From CBFHOS01 sp965657645 (GTDB taxonomy: Bacteria; Pseudomonadota; Alphaproteobacteria; Puniceispirillales; Puniceispirillaceae), in contig CBFHOS010000013.1 of NCBI GenBank assembly GCA_965657645.1, forward strand, positions 1 through 51,552: a stretch of 51,552 nucleotides of DNA, written 5' to 3'. Below the pieces are notes generated by a model, which was given only the letters and a program-made list of their open reading frames with translations, searched no databases and had not been told where the DNA came from. Each line of letters opens with the position of its first letter. Within the stretch, counting starts at the first letter, position 1. Both the position numbers and the translations under genes were made by a program. Of this stretch, positions 35,094-43,283 are shown piece by piece.

Positions 35094-36824
35094 TTAGATA
35101 TCAGCATACATGTGGGTTTCGGCCGCCGCGCCCGGATGGGTCAGCGCGCCTTTTTCAGCTGAGCCAACGGTCTGCGCGTATTTCCAGATTGCACCAGAGT
35201 TGTAATCTGTTTGGCGTGGTTTCCATTCGGCGCGGCGTTTGGCGAGTTCGTCATCAGACAGATCGACATTAATCTCGCCGGTTTCCGCATCAATGATGAT
35301 CTTGTCACCGTCTTTCAACAGGCCAATTGGACCACCGACTGCGGCTTCTGGGCCGACATGGCCAATACAAAAGCCGCGTGTCGCGCCAGAGAAACGACCA
35401 TCGGTAATCAGGGCAACAGTATCACCGGCGCCCTGTCCGTATAATGCGGCTGTTGTTGCCAGCATTTCGCGCATGCCTGGACCACCTTTAGGCCCCTCAT
35501 AGCGAATAACCAGAACATCACCCTCTTTGTAATCACGCCGTTCAACCGCCGCAAAAGCGTCTTCTTCACAATCGAAACAGCGGGCAACACCCTCAAAACG
35601 TAACTGCTTCATACCGGCGATCTTTACCAACGCACCTTCAGGTGCCAGATTGCCGCGAAGGCCAACTACGCCGCCTGTGGTTGAAATAGGAGCCGCAGTT
35701 GTCATGATCACGTCTTGATCGGTTGGGAATTCCACATCGGCCAGATTTTCGGCCATGGTCTTGCCAGTAACGGTCATGCAGTCGCCATGCATATAGCCGC
35801 CATCGAGCAATGCCTTCATCAACACCGGCGCACCGCCGATTTCAAACATATCACGCGCAAGATAGCGTCCACCCGGCTTTAGATCGGCAATGTAAGGGGT
35901 GCGGCGGAAAATTTCTGCCACATCATGCAAATCAAACTCGATACCGCACTCCGCCGCCAAGGCAGGAAGATGCAAACCGGCATTGGTAGAACCACCAGAG
36001 GCCGCGACCACTGTTGCGGCATTTTCAAAGGCTTTGCGGGTAAGAATATCGCGTGGGCGCAGATTGGCTTTGATCAGATCCATCACCACACGGCCAGAAT
36101 GATAGGCATATTCATCGCGGGTTTCGTATGGCGCAGGCGCACCAGCAGAACCCGGGATCGCCAGACCAATGGCTTCAGATACACAGGCCATGGTGTTGGC
36201 GGTAAACTGACCACCGCATGATCCAGCACTTGGACAGGCCACACATTCTAGCTCATGCAGGTCTTCGTCTGACATGTTGCCAGCGGCATGCGCGCCAACA
36301 GCTTCAAATACGTCTTGTACAGATACATCGCGGCCTTTATAGCGGCCCGGCAGGATAGAACCGCCATACATGAATACCGACGGTACGTTGAGACGTGCCA
36401 TCGCCATCATCACGCCCGGCAGAGACTTGTCACAGCCAGCAAGGCCAACAACAGCGTCATAGCAATGGCCGCGAACAGTCAATTCAATCGAATCTGCAAT
36501 AACCTCACGGCTAACCAGCGACGATTTCATGCCAGCATGGCCCATAGCAATGCCGTCAGTAACGGTAATGGTGGTAAATTCGCGCGGGCTACCTGCATGT
36601 TCACGAACACCGCGCTTGGCGGCCTGTGCCTGTCTGGCCAGCGCGATATTACAAGGAGCAGCTTCGTTCCAAGTCGAAACAACGCCAACCAGCGGTTGGT
36701 TGATCTCTTCCTCGGTCATGCCCATTGCATAGTAATACGACCGATGCGGCGCCTTTTCAGGACCGACTGAGACATGCCGGCTTGGCAGATTGCTTTTATC
36801 GATTGGCTTTACACTATCAGGCAT
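35094..36824 (-). CDS. ilvD: Dihydroxy-acid dehydratase
   Basis: IlvD dehydrates dihydroxy acids in valine, leucine and isoleucine synthesis. The 576-residue protein has three cysteines in cluster-ligand contexts: Cys58 (NEAAPCNIA), Cys131 (GLAGCDKSLPG) and Cys203 (SAGSCGGQFTANTM). Having all three points to the [2Fe-2S] class of the IlvD/Edd family. The C-terminal domain includes TDGRFSGATRGFCIGHVGPEA, typical of DHAD. It is the last gene before a terminator and lies 59 bp downstream of valS, in the same direction; one enzyme makes valine and the next charges it. Confidence 0.97.
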   Translation of the reverse strand: MPDSVKPIDKSNLPSRHVSVGPEKAPHRSYYYAMGMTEEEINQPLVGVVSTWNEAAPCNIALARQAQAAKRGVREHAGSPREFTTITVTDGIAMGHAGMKSSLVSREVIADSIELTVRGHCYDAVVGLAGCDKSLPGVMMAMARLNVPSVFMYGGSILPGRYKGRDVSVQDVFEAVGAHAAGNMSDEDLHELECVACPSAGSCGGQFTANTMACVSEAIGLAIPGSAGAPAPYETRDEYAYHSGRVVMDLIKANLRPRDILTRKAFENAATVVAASGGSTNAGLHLPALAAECGIEFDLHDVAEIFRRTPYIADLKPGGRYLARDMFEIGGAPVLMKALLDGGYMHGDCMTVTGKTMAENLADVEFPTDQDVIMTTAAPISTTGGVVGLRGNLAPEGALVKIAGMKQLRFEGVARCFDCEEDAFAAVERRDYKEGDVLVIRYEGPKGGPGMREMLATTAALYGQGAGDTVALITDGRFSGATRGFCIGHVGPEAAVGGPIGLLKDGDKIIIDAETGEINVDLSDDELAKRRAEWKPRQTDYNSGAIWKYAQTVGSAEKGALTHPGAAAETHMYADI

Positions 36825-36883
36825 TCGAACACTCCCTGTTCACTTTCATTCATTATCGTTTTGCCCTCAATCGGGCTGCGTGA

Positions 36884-39604
36884 TTATCTTAACCGGCCAA
36901 GCGCGGCTTCAAGTCCGGCTTTTTTGGTTTCTTCTTCAACAAGGCGGCGGCGGTTTTCTGCCACTACGTCATCCGGGGCCTTGGCAATGAAGCCAGGATT
37001 ATCCAGCTTACGGGCAATTTTATCAATTTCACCGGCAACCGCGGCGATTTCCTTGTTTAGACGCGCTGATTCCGCGTCCAGATCAAGAATATCAGCTAGT
37101 GGAAGCGCAATGTCCAGACCATCGACGGTTCCTTGGGCACAGCCTTTGCTGAATTCCTCGGCGGTTTCGACGTCACCCAAGCGGGCAAGACGAAGCAGTG
37201 AGGATTTCTGGGTTTCCAAAGCGCGCGCCTGTAGCTCGGTTGCGGCTCTGGTCAATAGGGTCGGTTTAGCCGATAGCGGTACATTCATTTCTGAACGAAT
37301 GTAACGGATTTCGGTGATCAGCTTGATGATAAACTTGATCTCCTCAACTGATTCCTGATTATCCTGTGCCACCGGTGACGGCCATAACTCGGTGATCATG
37401 AGCTTGTCACTGCCAAAGATCTTTTCATTCAGTTCTTCAGTCAGATACGGCATGAACGGGTGCAGTAGTTTCAGCGCACCAGCCAAAATAGCCGAGGCTG
37501 TGGCTCTGATTTCGGTTGCCTCACCGCTGAATTCGGATTTGATCAGCTCGACATACCAATCACAATAGGAATGCCAGATAAAGTGATAGAGCGCGTCTGC
37601 GGCCTCATTAAACCGATAATTTTCAATCGCGGCAGTGGTTTTCGCAATCGCTTCATTATATTCCGACACGATCCAGCGATTTACCGGTTCTTGAACGGTT
37701 GAAAGGTCAATCGCGTCAGCCGATCCAGTACAGCCGTTCATTTCCAAAAAGCGGCAGGCGTTCCAGATTTTTGTCGCAAAGTTACGATATCCCTCTAGAC
37801 GTGTTACCGACATTTTAATGTCGCGTCCCTGTGCCGCCATCGCCGCGAGGGTAAAGCGCAACGGATCAGCACCATATTGGTCGCAAAGGACCAGAGGATC
37901 CATCACATTGCCCTTTGATTTGGACATTTTCTGGCCCTTTTCATCGCGGACCAAGGCATGGATATAGACTTCTCTGAACGGAATTTGGCCGTCCATTACA
38001 TACATGCTCATCATCATCATACGGGCGACCCAGAAAAAGATGATGTCAAAGCCGGTGACCAGAACATCGCCCGGATAATAACGCGCCAGATCATTTTTAA
38101 CGGCGTCACTATCTTCAGGCCAGCCAAGTGTTGAGAATGGCCATAATCCGCTAGAGAACCATGTGTCGAGAACGTCATCATCGCGGTTAAGATCAACATC
38201 CTTGCCATAATGCGCATTGGCCGCGGCGATGGCCTCGGCCTCGGTTTCCTCGACAAATATATGACCATCCGGGCCGTACCATGCGGGGATCCGATGGCCC
38301 CACCATAATTGCCGCGAAATACACCAAGGCTGGATATTACGCATCCACTCGAAATAGGTCTTTGACCAACGCTCTGGCACAAACTTTGTCCGGCCATCTT
38401 CAACCGCCGCGATCGCTGGCTTGGCGAGTTCAGCGGCGTTCACATACCACTGGTCCATCAACCAAGGCTCGATTACCACGCCGGAACGATCCCCGTGTGG
38501 CACTGAATTTTCAACTATTTCTTCGCGCTCAAGCAACCCTTCGGCATCCATGTCAGCAAGGATCTGCTTGCGTGCCTCATAGCGGTCAAGACCCTGATAT
38601 TTTTCTGGAATTTCAGGGATGCTCTCCATCGTGGCGGACGCTGTCATTAGATTGATTAGCGGCAAATTGTTGCGCCGACCGACCTCAAAGTCGTTGAAAT
38701 CATGTGCAGGGGTGATTTTCACCGCGCCAGACCCTTTTTCAGGATCAGGATATTCATCGGCAATGATTGGAATTGGCCGGTTTGATAGCGGCAAAATCGC
38801 CATCTTTCCAACCAGATGTTTATAACGCTCATCATCAGGGTGAACCGCAACCGCGCCATCACCAAGCATTGTTTCAGGGCGAGTCGTGGCGATTGAGATA
38901 TATTGGTCTTCCGTGCCCTCGATACGGTATCTGAGGTGCCACATAGAGCTTTTCTGTTCACGTTGCTCAACTTCCAAATCGGAAATGGCGGTCAACAGCT
39001 TTGGATCCCAATTCACCAGCCGCTTGTCACGATAGATCAAGCCATCACGGTGCATTTTCACAAATATCTTGATAACCGCGCTAGACAGCCCTTCATCAAG
39101 GGTGAAGCGGTTGCGCTCCCAATCTGGAGACGCACCAAGGCGGCGCATTTGACGCTGGATCGTCCCACCAGATTCGTCGCGCCATTCCCAGACTTTCTCC
39201 ACAAACTTTTCGCGGCCTAAATCACGGCGGTTAATGCCTTGCTCGGCTAATTGGCGTTCTACCACCATTTGGGTGGCGATACCGGCATGGTCCTGACCCG
39301 GTTGCCACAAGGCGTCACGGCCAACCATACGATGATAACGGATCAACAAATCTTGCAGAGTAAAAGTGAGCGCATGCCCCATATGCAAACTGCCAGTCAC
39401 GTTTGGTGGCGGCATCATGATTGTATAGGGTGTCTTGCTCGATTGTGGATCACTGGCGAAATGCCCGCCTTTTTCCCACGTATCATACCAATCGGCTTCA
39501 ATCGCCTTCGGATCGTAATTCTTTGGAAGGGTCGATTCTGCCTGGGTTAATTCTGCCTGGGTTAATTCTGCCTGGGTAGATTCGGGTGGTGTTGTTTCGG
39601 GCAT
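36884..39604 (-). CDS. valS: Valine--tRNA ligase
   Basis: Class I synthetase of 906 residues with HIGH motif HMGH in PPNVTGSLHMGHALTFTL, the KMSKS loop GQKMSKSKGNVMDP, an editing domain (CP1) between them, the anticodon-binding domain, and a C-terminal coiled-coil arm (about 840-906). About 28 extra N-terminal residues before NYDPKAIEADWY contain a triple ELTQA-type repeat from 15-bp units, probably disordered. It belongs to a minus-strand series with the PopZ-like gene and tolC. Confidence 0.97.
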   Translation of the reverse strand: MPETTPPESTQAELTQAELTQAESTLPKNYDPKAIEADWYDTWEKGGHFASDPQSSKTPYTIMMPPPNVTGSLHMGHALTFTLQDLLIRYHRMVGRDALWQPGQDHAGIATQMVVERQLAEQGINRRDLGREKFVEKVWEWRDESGGTIQRQMRRLGASPDWERNRFTLDEGLSSAVIKIFVKMHRDGLIYRDKRLVNWDPKLLTAISDLEVEQREQKSSMWHLRYRIEGTEDQYISIATTRPETMLGDGAVAVHPDDERYKHLVGKMAILPLSNRPIPIIADEYPDPEKGSGAVKITPAHDFNDFEVGRRNNLPLINLMTASATMESIPEIPEKYQGLDRYEARKQILADMDAEGLLEREEIVENSVPHGDRSGVVIEPWLMDQWYVNAAELAKPAIAAVEDGRTKFVPERWSKTYFEWMRNIQPWCISRQLWWGHRIPAWYGPDGHIFVEETEAEAIAAANAHYGKDVDLNRDDDVLDTWFSSGLWPFSTLGWPEDSDAVKNDLARYYPGDVLVTGFDIIFFWVARMMMMSMYVMDGQIPFREVYIHALVRDEKGQKMSKSKGNVMDPLVLCDQYGADPLRFTLAAMAAQGRDIKMSVTRLEGYRNFATKIWNACRFLEMNGCTGSADAIDLSTVQEPVNRWIVSEYNEAIAKTTAAIENYRFNEAADALYHFIWHSYCDWYVELIKSEFSGEATEIRATASAILAGALKLLHPFMPYLTEELNEKIFGSDKLMITELWPSPVAQDNQESVEEIKFIIKLITEIRYIRSEMNVPLSAKPTLLTRAATELQARALETQKSSLLRLARLGDVETAEEFSKGCAQGTVDGLDIALPLADILDLDAESARLNKEIAAVAGEIDKIARKLDNPGFIAKAPDDVVAENRRRLVEEETKKAGLEAALGRLR
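39535..39579. repeat. 15-bp in-frame tandem repeat in valS
   Basis: Three consecutive 15-bp units of ATTCTGCCTGGGTTA (the last ends in TAG on the plus strand) encode the repeated Glu-Leu/Ser-Thr-Gln-Ala at the ValRS N-terminus. The frame is kept on the minus strand. Confidence 0.85.
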
Positions 39605-39662
39605 CGTACTTTAGAGCTCCAGCCAAAAGACATACACATATGTCGGCGGCGATTGGTTCGGA

Positions 39663-40791
39663 TTAATCTTTGTTTAGATTGTTTCTATGAGGCGTGTTTT
39701 TACGCTCTCTGGGCGGTTCACGCAACGCATCTTCGATCAAAGAGCCAATATTATCCTGCACCCATGTGCCAATTTGCTCACGGATCATCGAACGTAACGC
39801 ATTACGCATGACGTCCTGCGGGTTGCTCTCATCGCCCTCTTCAACACCGTTATCGGTAACGATATGCAGCGGTATCTGTGCTTTTGCCGCGGCTTTGGCT
39901 GGAGATGGCGCTGNNNNNNNNNNCCTCAACAGGGGCCTCAACAGGCGCCTCAACATGGACATCAACAGGTGGCTCCACGGCTTTGGGGCTGGCTTTTTCC
40001 GGCTGAACTTCTGGTGCTGGGGTTGCCTGTGCCTGTGCCTGCTCAATTGCCGCCTGCTCAGTTGCCGCCTGCTCTATTGCTGTGTCTATTGATGGTTCCG
40101 TGGCGGACGATGCTGTTAGGTCCAGTCGGCCTAATGGCGTGCTCATCATCGCTTCATGTTCATCGACGGTGAAATCAGCAAAATTGCCGCCATCTGCGGC
40201 ATTGTCCTGTGGTGCAGGACGCGGCGCGGTTGGTTGTAGATGCGGGGATGGTGCCAATGCCTTTTGGCGGGCCCGCTCTTGCATGATCTTTTCATATTGC
40301 AACTGGCGAGCGGCTTGCACGGCCATCACTTCAGATTGCTCTGGTGGCAGACCTTGGCTGGCTGTTGGCTCAGTTTCCAGACGGTCACGAAGCACCGGCT
40401 CCCCAAGTTCGAAAATGCTATAGGGATCGCTCTCCATATGGGCCGGTTGCGGCGCAACTTTGCCGTCTTCTTGTGGCTGTTCTGGTTGTGGCTGTTTTGG
40501 TTGTAGCTGGCCTGCTTGCATTTGTTCTGGTTGCGGCACGGGAGATTGTGCGAAAATCTCGGCGGCATTGGCCAATGCAACGATAGTCTGTTCAGGGTTT
40601 GACGGGGGTGATAGCGCCGCATTCTGGGCAACAGGATCAATCACCGGTGTGGAGGGTGAGCGCCAGACGACGCTATCGAGTGTTAGAATATCCGCATCAG
40701 GCGCAATGTTGTCGTCCTGATTGGACTCCACCAACGCTTTGATTGCCTTTAGCGCTTCGGCAGCGCGAACAATGTCGGCTTCTTTACTCAC
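39663..40791 (-). CDS. PopZ/DUF2497-like disordered polar protein, interrupted by an assembly gap
   Basis: From ATG 40791 a frame runs to the N-run at 39914-39923; beyond it the sensible coding continues in another frame and ends at 39663. The true gene is one CDS of about 375 residues plus the unknown gap. The protein starts with a short helix (MSKEADIVRAAEALKAIKALV), followed by a long Pro/Gln/Glu/Ala-rich disordered region with repeats, and ends with a helical segment LRSMIREQIGTWVQDNIGSL. That architecture and the place between valS and tolC match the PopZ/DUF2497 polar-organiser gene of Alphaproteobacteria. The C-terminus is only loosely similar, so the call rests largely on position. 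Confidence 0.55.
39914..39923. other. Assembly gap (10 N)
   Basis: A run of ten N, probably a placeholder of unknown true length. It sits at the end of 12-bp tandem repeats inside the PopZ-like gene and shifts its reading frame. Confidence 0.95.
39924..39971. repeat. 12-bp tandem repeats beside the assembly gap
   Basis: Four degenerate 12-bp units with consensus CCTCAACAGGNG (39924-39935, 39936-39947, 39948-39959, 39960-39971) encode PVEA-type repeats on the minus strand. The array runs straight into the N-run, so its copy number is unresolved. Confidence 0.85.
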
Positions 40792-40873
40792 AGTTAGGTA
40801 AACCCTCAGTCACGATACTATATCAAGCCCTGTTGAGACGCCTTTGTCAGACGCTATTATGAGACGGTCTGCG

Positions 40874-42292
40874 TTAGTCGTTGTCAAGCAACGACATAAT
40901 GCTAGAGGCGCGCAATTCTGGCTGGGGGATGTTGTCCAGATCACCGAGCACATCCTCTAGGCCCATTTCCTTTGTGGTCAAACGGCCGATCGCCGCCTGC
41001 AACCGGTATGATGCGAGCAAAACGCTATGCTCAGCTGACACCATGCGCAGTTCAGCATCGGTAACGCTCTGTTCTGCATCCTGCAGGTCGAGTGTGGTCT
41101 TTTGACCGAATTCAACTTCATTCGCGATGCCCTGTGCAACCAATCGTGACGCGTCTAGCTCGGCAACGACGGCGGCGATCTGGGCTTCGGCAGTTTCCAA
41201 TGCGCGGAAAGCTTTGCGGATGTTGAGGCCAACGTCACGAAGGGCGGCATCTCTTGAGTATTTCGCCGCGGCGATCTTTGCGCTCACATTGCGAGATTTT
41301 GCCTTGGTCGCATTTGAAACCATCAATGGAGTGCTTAGCTGGAGCCGTGCGGCAAATTCTGTTTTGTCCTGTGCCTTGCCTGAAGCCTGTGTGTCGGTTG
41401 CACTAAAGCGCAGGGAAACCGTTGGGCGCACACTAGCAAGCAAAGTGTCATAGCCCTGCTCTGCGGCGCGTTCGGCGGCCTTGGCGGCACGTATATCTGG
41501 ATGCATGCTCAGGCCAATTTTCTCAGCCGACAGCAAATCTCCGGGCAAACCGGTCAGTGCAGCGACCTGTTGCAAATTTTCTGGTGGCAACGCGGTCACT
41601 GTTTGAAAGCTGTCTTGGGCATTGGCAAGCGCTGTCTCTGCCGCGATTAGCGTTGTCTTGGCGCGGGCATAACGTGCCTCGGCCTCGGCAAGGCGTGTCG
41701 GCGTGGCGGCGCCCGCGGCAAGGCGAACCCGTGCGGCGTTCACGTGGTCGGCAAGCCGGGCCACATTTGACTGGTTAAGGGAGATATCCTTGGTTGCTTT
41801 GACGATCGCTAGATAGGCCTCAACCGTTGATAAAATCAAACGCTGTTCACTGGCTTCATAGCTTGCTTCAACTGATTCAAGCGTCAAAAGTCCGGCTTTT
41901 CTGTTTTCTTTGGTCTGGCCGCCATCATAGATATTGCTGGAAAAAGCAATGCTAGCAGACCCTGTCTGGTTTTGCTTATAGGTGCGGCGTGTGGCTGTTT
42001 TATTGGTTGCATGCGTACCAGTTACTGTTCCCGTACCGCGCCATTCCGATGATGCCACTGAGGTGCCGATATTTTCACGCGCGGCAAGCCAGTTTTGACG
42101 GGCGGCGGCGAGATCGGCGCTGTTTACCAAGGCGGCGCGCAATGCACTATCAAGATCGGTCGCATGCGCCGGTGCACCCAATACGAACATCGACAAGGCC
42201 AAGCCTATGCACCCTGCCTTTGGCATGAATTTACCTGCCTTGAGCATTACGTTAGATGTCATTGAAACAGATGCCGCGTTGGTTTTGCGCAT
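40874..42292 (-). CDS. tolC: TolC-family outer-membrane efflux/secretion channel
   Basis: A 472-residue outer-membrane protein. A signal peptide ends at ...GAPAHA, followed by two repeated OEP domains with long helical hairpins: LDSALRAALVNSADLAAARQNW opens the first, and MHPDIRAAKAAERAAEQGYDTLLASVRP the second. These are the expected TolC patterns. TolC pairs with inner-membrane ABC or RND pumps to export toxins, drugs or proteins. Start ATG 42292 has GGGGA seven bases upstream, but an internal ATG 22 codons later gives a more compact signal peptide. It is convergent with nothing and lies between the second PIMT and the PopZ-like gene. Confidence 0.93.
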   Translation of the reverse strand: MRKTNAASVSMTSNVMLKAGKFMPKAGCIGLALSMFVLGAPAHATDLDSALRAALVNSADLAAARQNWLAARENIGTSVASSEWRGTGTVTGTHATNKTATRRTYKQNQTGSASIAFSSNIYDGGQTKENRKAGLLTLESVEASYEASEQRLILSTVEAYLAIVKATKDISLNQSNVARLADHVNAARVRLAAGAATPTRLAEAEARYARAKTTLIAAETALANAQDSFQTVTALPPENLQQVAALTGLPGDLLSAEKIGLSMHPDIRAAKAAERAAEQGYDTLLASVRPTVSLRFSATDTQASGKAQDKTEFAARLQLSTPLMVSNATKAKSRNVSAKIAAAKYSRDAALRDVGLNIRKAFRALETAEAQIAAVVAELDASRLVAQGIANEVEFGQKTTLDLQDAEQSVTDAELRMVSAEHSVLLASYRLQAAIGRLTTKEMGLEDVLGDLDNIPQPELRASSIMSLLDND

Positions 42293-42384
42293 GATATTTT
42301 CCCCGGTAATAGGCTTTGTAAAGAGCCGATAATAATATGGTGTTTACGCCAGAACAAAGGTTACAAGCGCCTGTTCAAATAATC

Positions 42385-43050
42385 TTAGAATACAAATTCT
42401 GCCTTGGCCTTGAAATCTTCTAGTAACGGCACCTGTGCATCAAACAATGGTTTGCGGGCAAAGCCATCACCCGAACGGCTCCAGATGCTGGCAACACCGA
42501 TTGGTGCGCCGGCTGGACGCCAAACCGCAACCAAAGTGCCACGCGGGGTCAATTGCTCCAATAGCTTTTCCGGCACAGTCTCAACACTGCCTTCAATGAG
42601 GATGCGATCGAACGGTGCTTCTTTAGCAAGGCCATCAACCAGACGCGATTTAATAACCACAGCATTATCAACGCCGATGGATACAAGGTTTTCCTGTGCC
42701 TTTTCGACGAGCTGCGCTCTGGTTTCAACGGTGATAACCGATCCGCCGAGACGGGCAACGATGGCTGTGCCATAGCCTGTGCCGCCACCAACCACCAAAA
42801 TGTTGTCTTTGGCTTGAATGTTCAGCGCCTGTACAAGGCGTGCCAGAACCATTGGCTCCATCAAATAGCGACCGCCGGTGAGTTGCAGATCTTCGTCTGC
42901 ATAGGCCATAGCGCGCTGATGCTTGCCGACAAAATCTTCCCGCGGAATAGTGCCAAACGCATCCAATACGCGTTCATCAGTGACTTTGGTGGGACGAAGC
43001 TGGCAATCAACCATCATCTTCCGTGCAGTTTCAAATTGGATTTCGTACAT
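42385..43050 (-). CDS. PIMT-family methyltransferase (second paralogue)
   Basis: A 221-residue SAM-dependent methyltransferase of the protein-L-isoaspartate methyltransferase family. VDCQLRPTKVTDERVLDAFGTIPRE at the start, RYLMEPMVLARLVQAL (61-76), SAM motif I VVGGGTGYGTA (86-96) and APFDRILIEGSVE are visible. The canonical PIMT substrate-loop signature LDQTISQPY is replaced by the RYLMEP segment, so the substrate may differ from that of the pcm product. The gene is regularly found just upstream of tolC in Alphaproteobacteria. ATG 43050 is preferred to ORF starts further upstream, which add 17 unmatched residues. Confidence 0.88.
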   Translation of the reverse strand: MYEIQFETARKMMVDCQLRPTKVTDERVLDAFGTIPREDFVGKHQRAMAYADEDLQLTGGRYLMEPMVLARLVQALNIQAKDNILVVGGGTGYGTAIVARLGGSVITVETRAQLVEKAQENLVSIGVDNAVVIKSRLVDGLAKEAPFDRILIEGSVETVPEKLLEQLTPRGTLVAVWRPAGAPIGVASIWSRSGDGFARKPLFDAQVPLLEDFKAKAEFVF

Positions 43051-43283
43051 TTGCCAGTGCTCTTGTTCGGTCTTGTTCAAAAATATCTGTGGAAAACCCA
43101 CTTTTATTCAGGGTTGTCTCACCGTGGCTTTTCGCCTTGGCGTTGTTTCCCTGAAACTAGTGTCTCTCGGCCTTTATTCAAGCCTTGCTTATAGAGTGTT
43201 GGACCTATTTGTTCAACGCTTTGTTGGCTAAAATATGTAATGAAATGCGCTCTCCGTATTTATAATTTCAAAAGCTATCAATT

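Noticed and set aside
39850..40046. Gene pair or pseudogene at the PopZ-like locus
   Set aside because: The apparent break coincides with the N-run; both halves make sense as one protein, so the break is an assembly effect.
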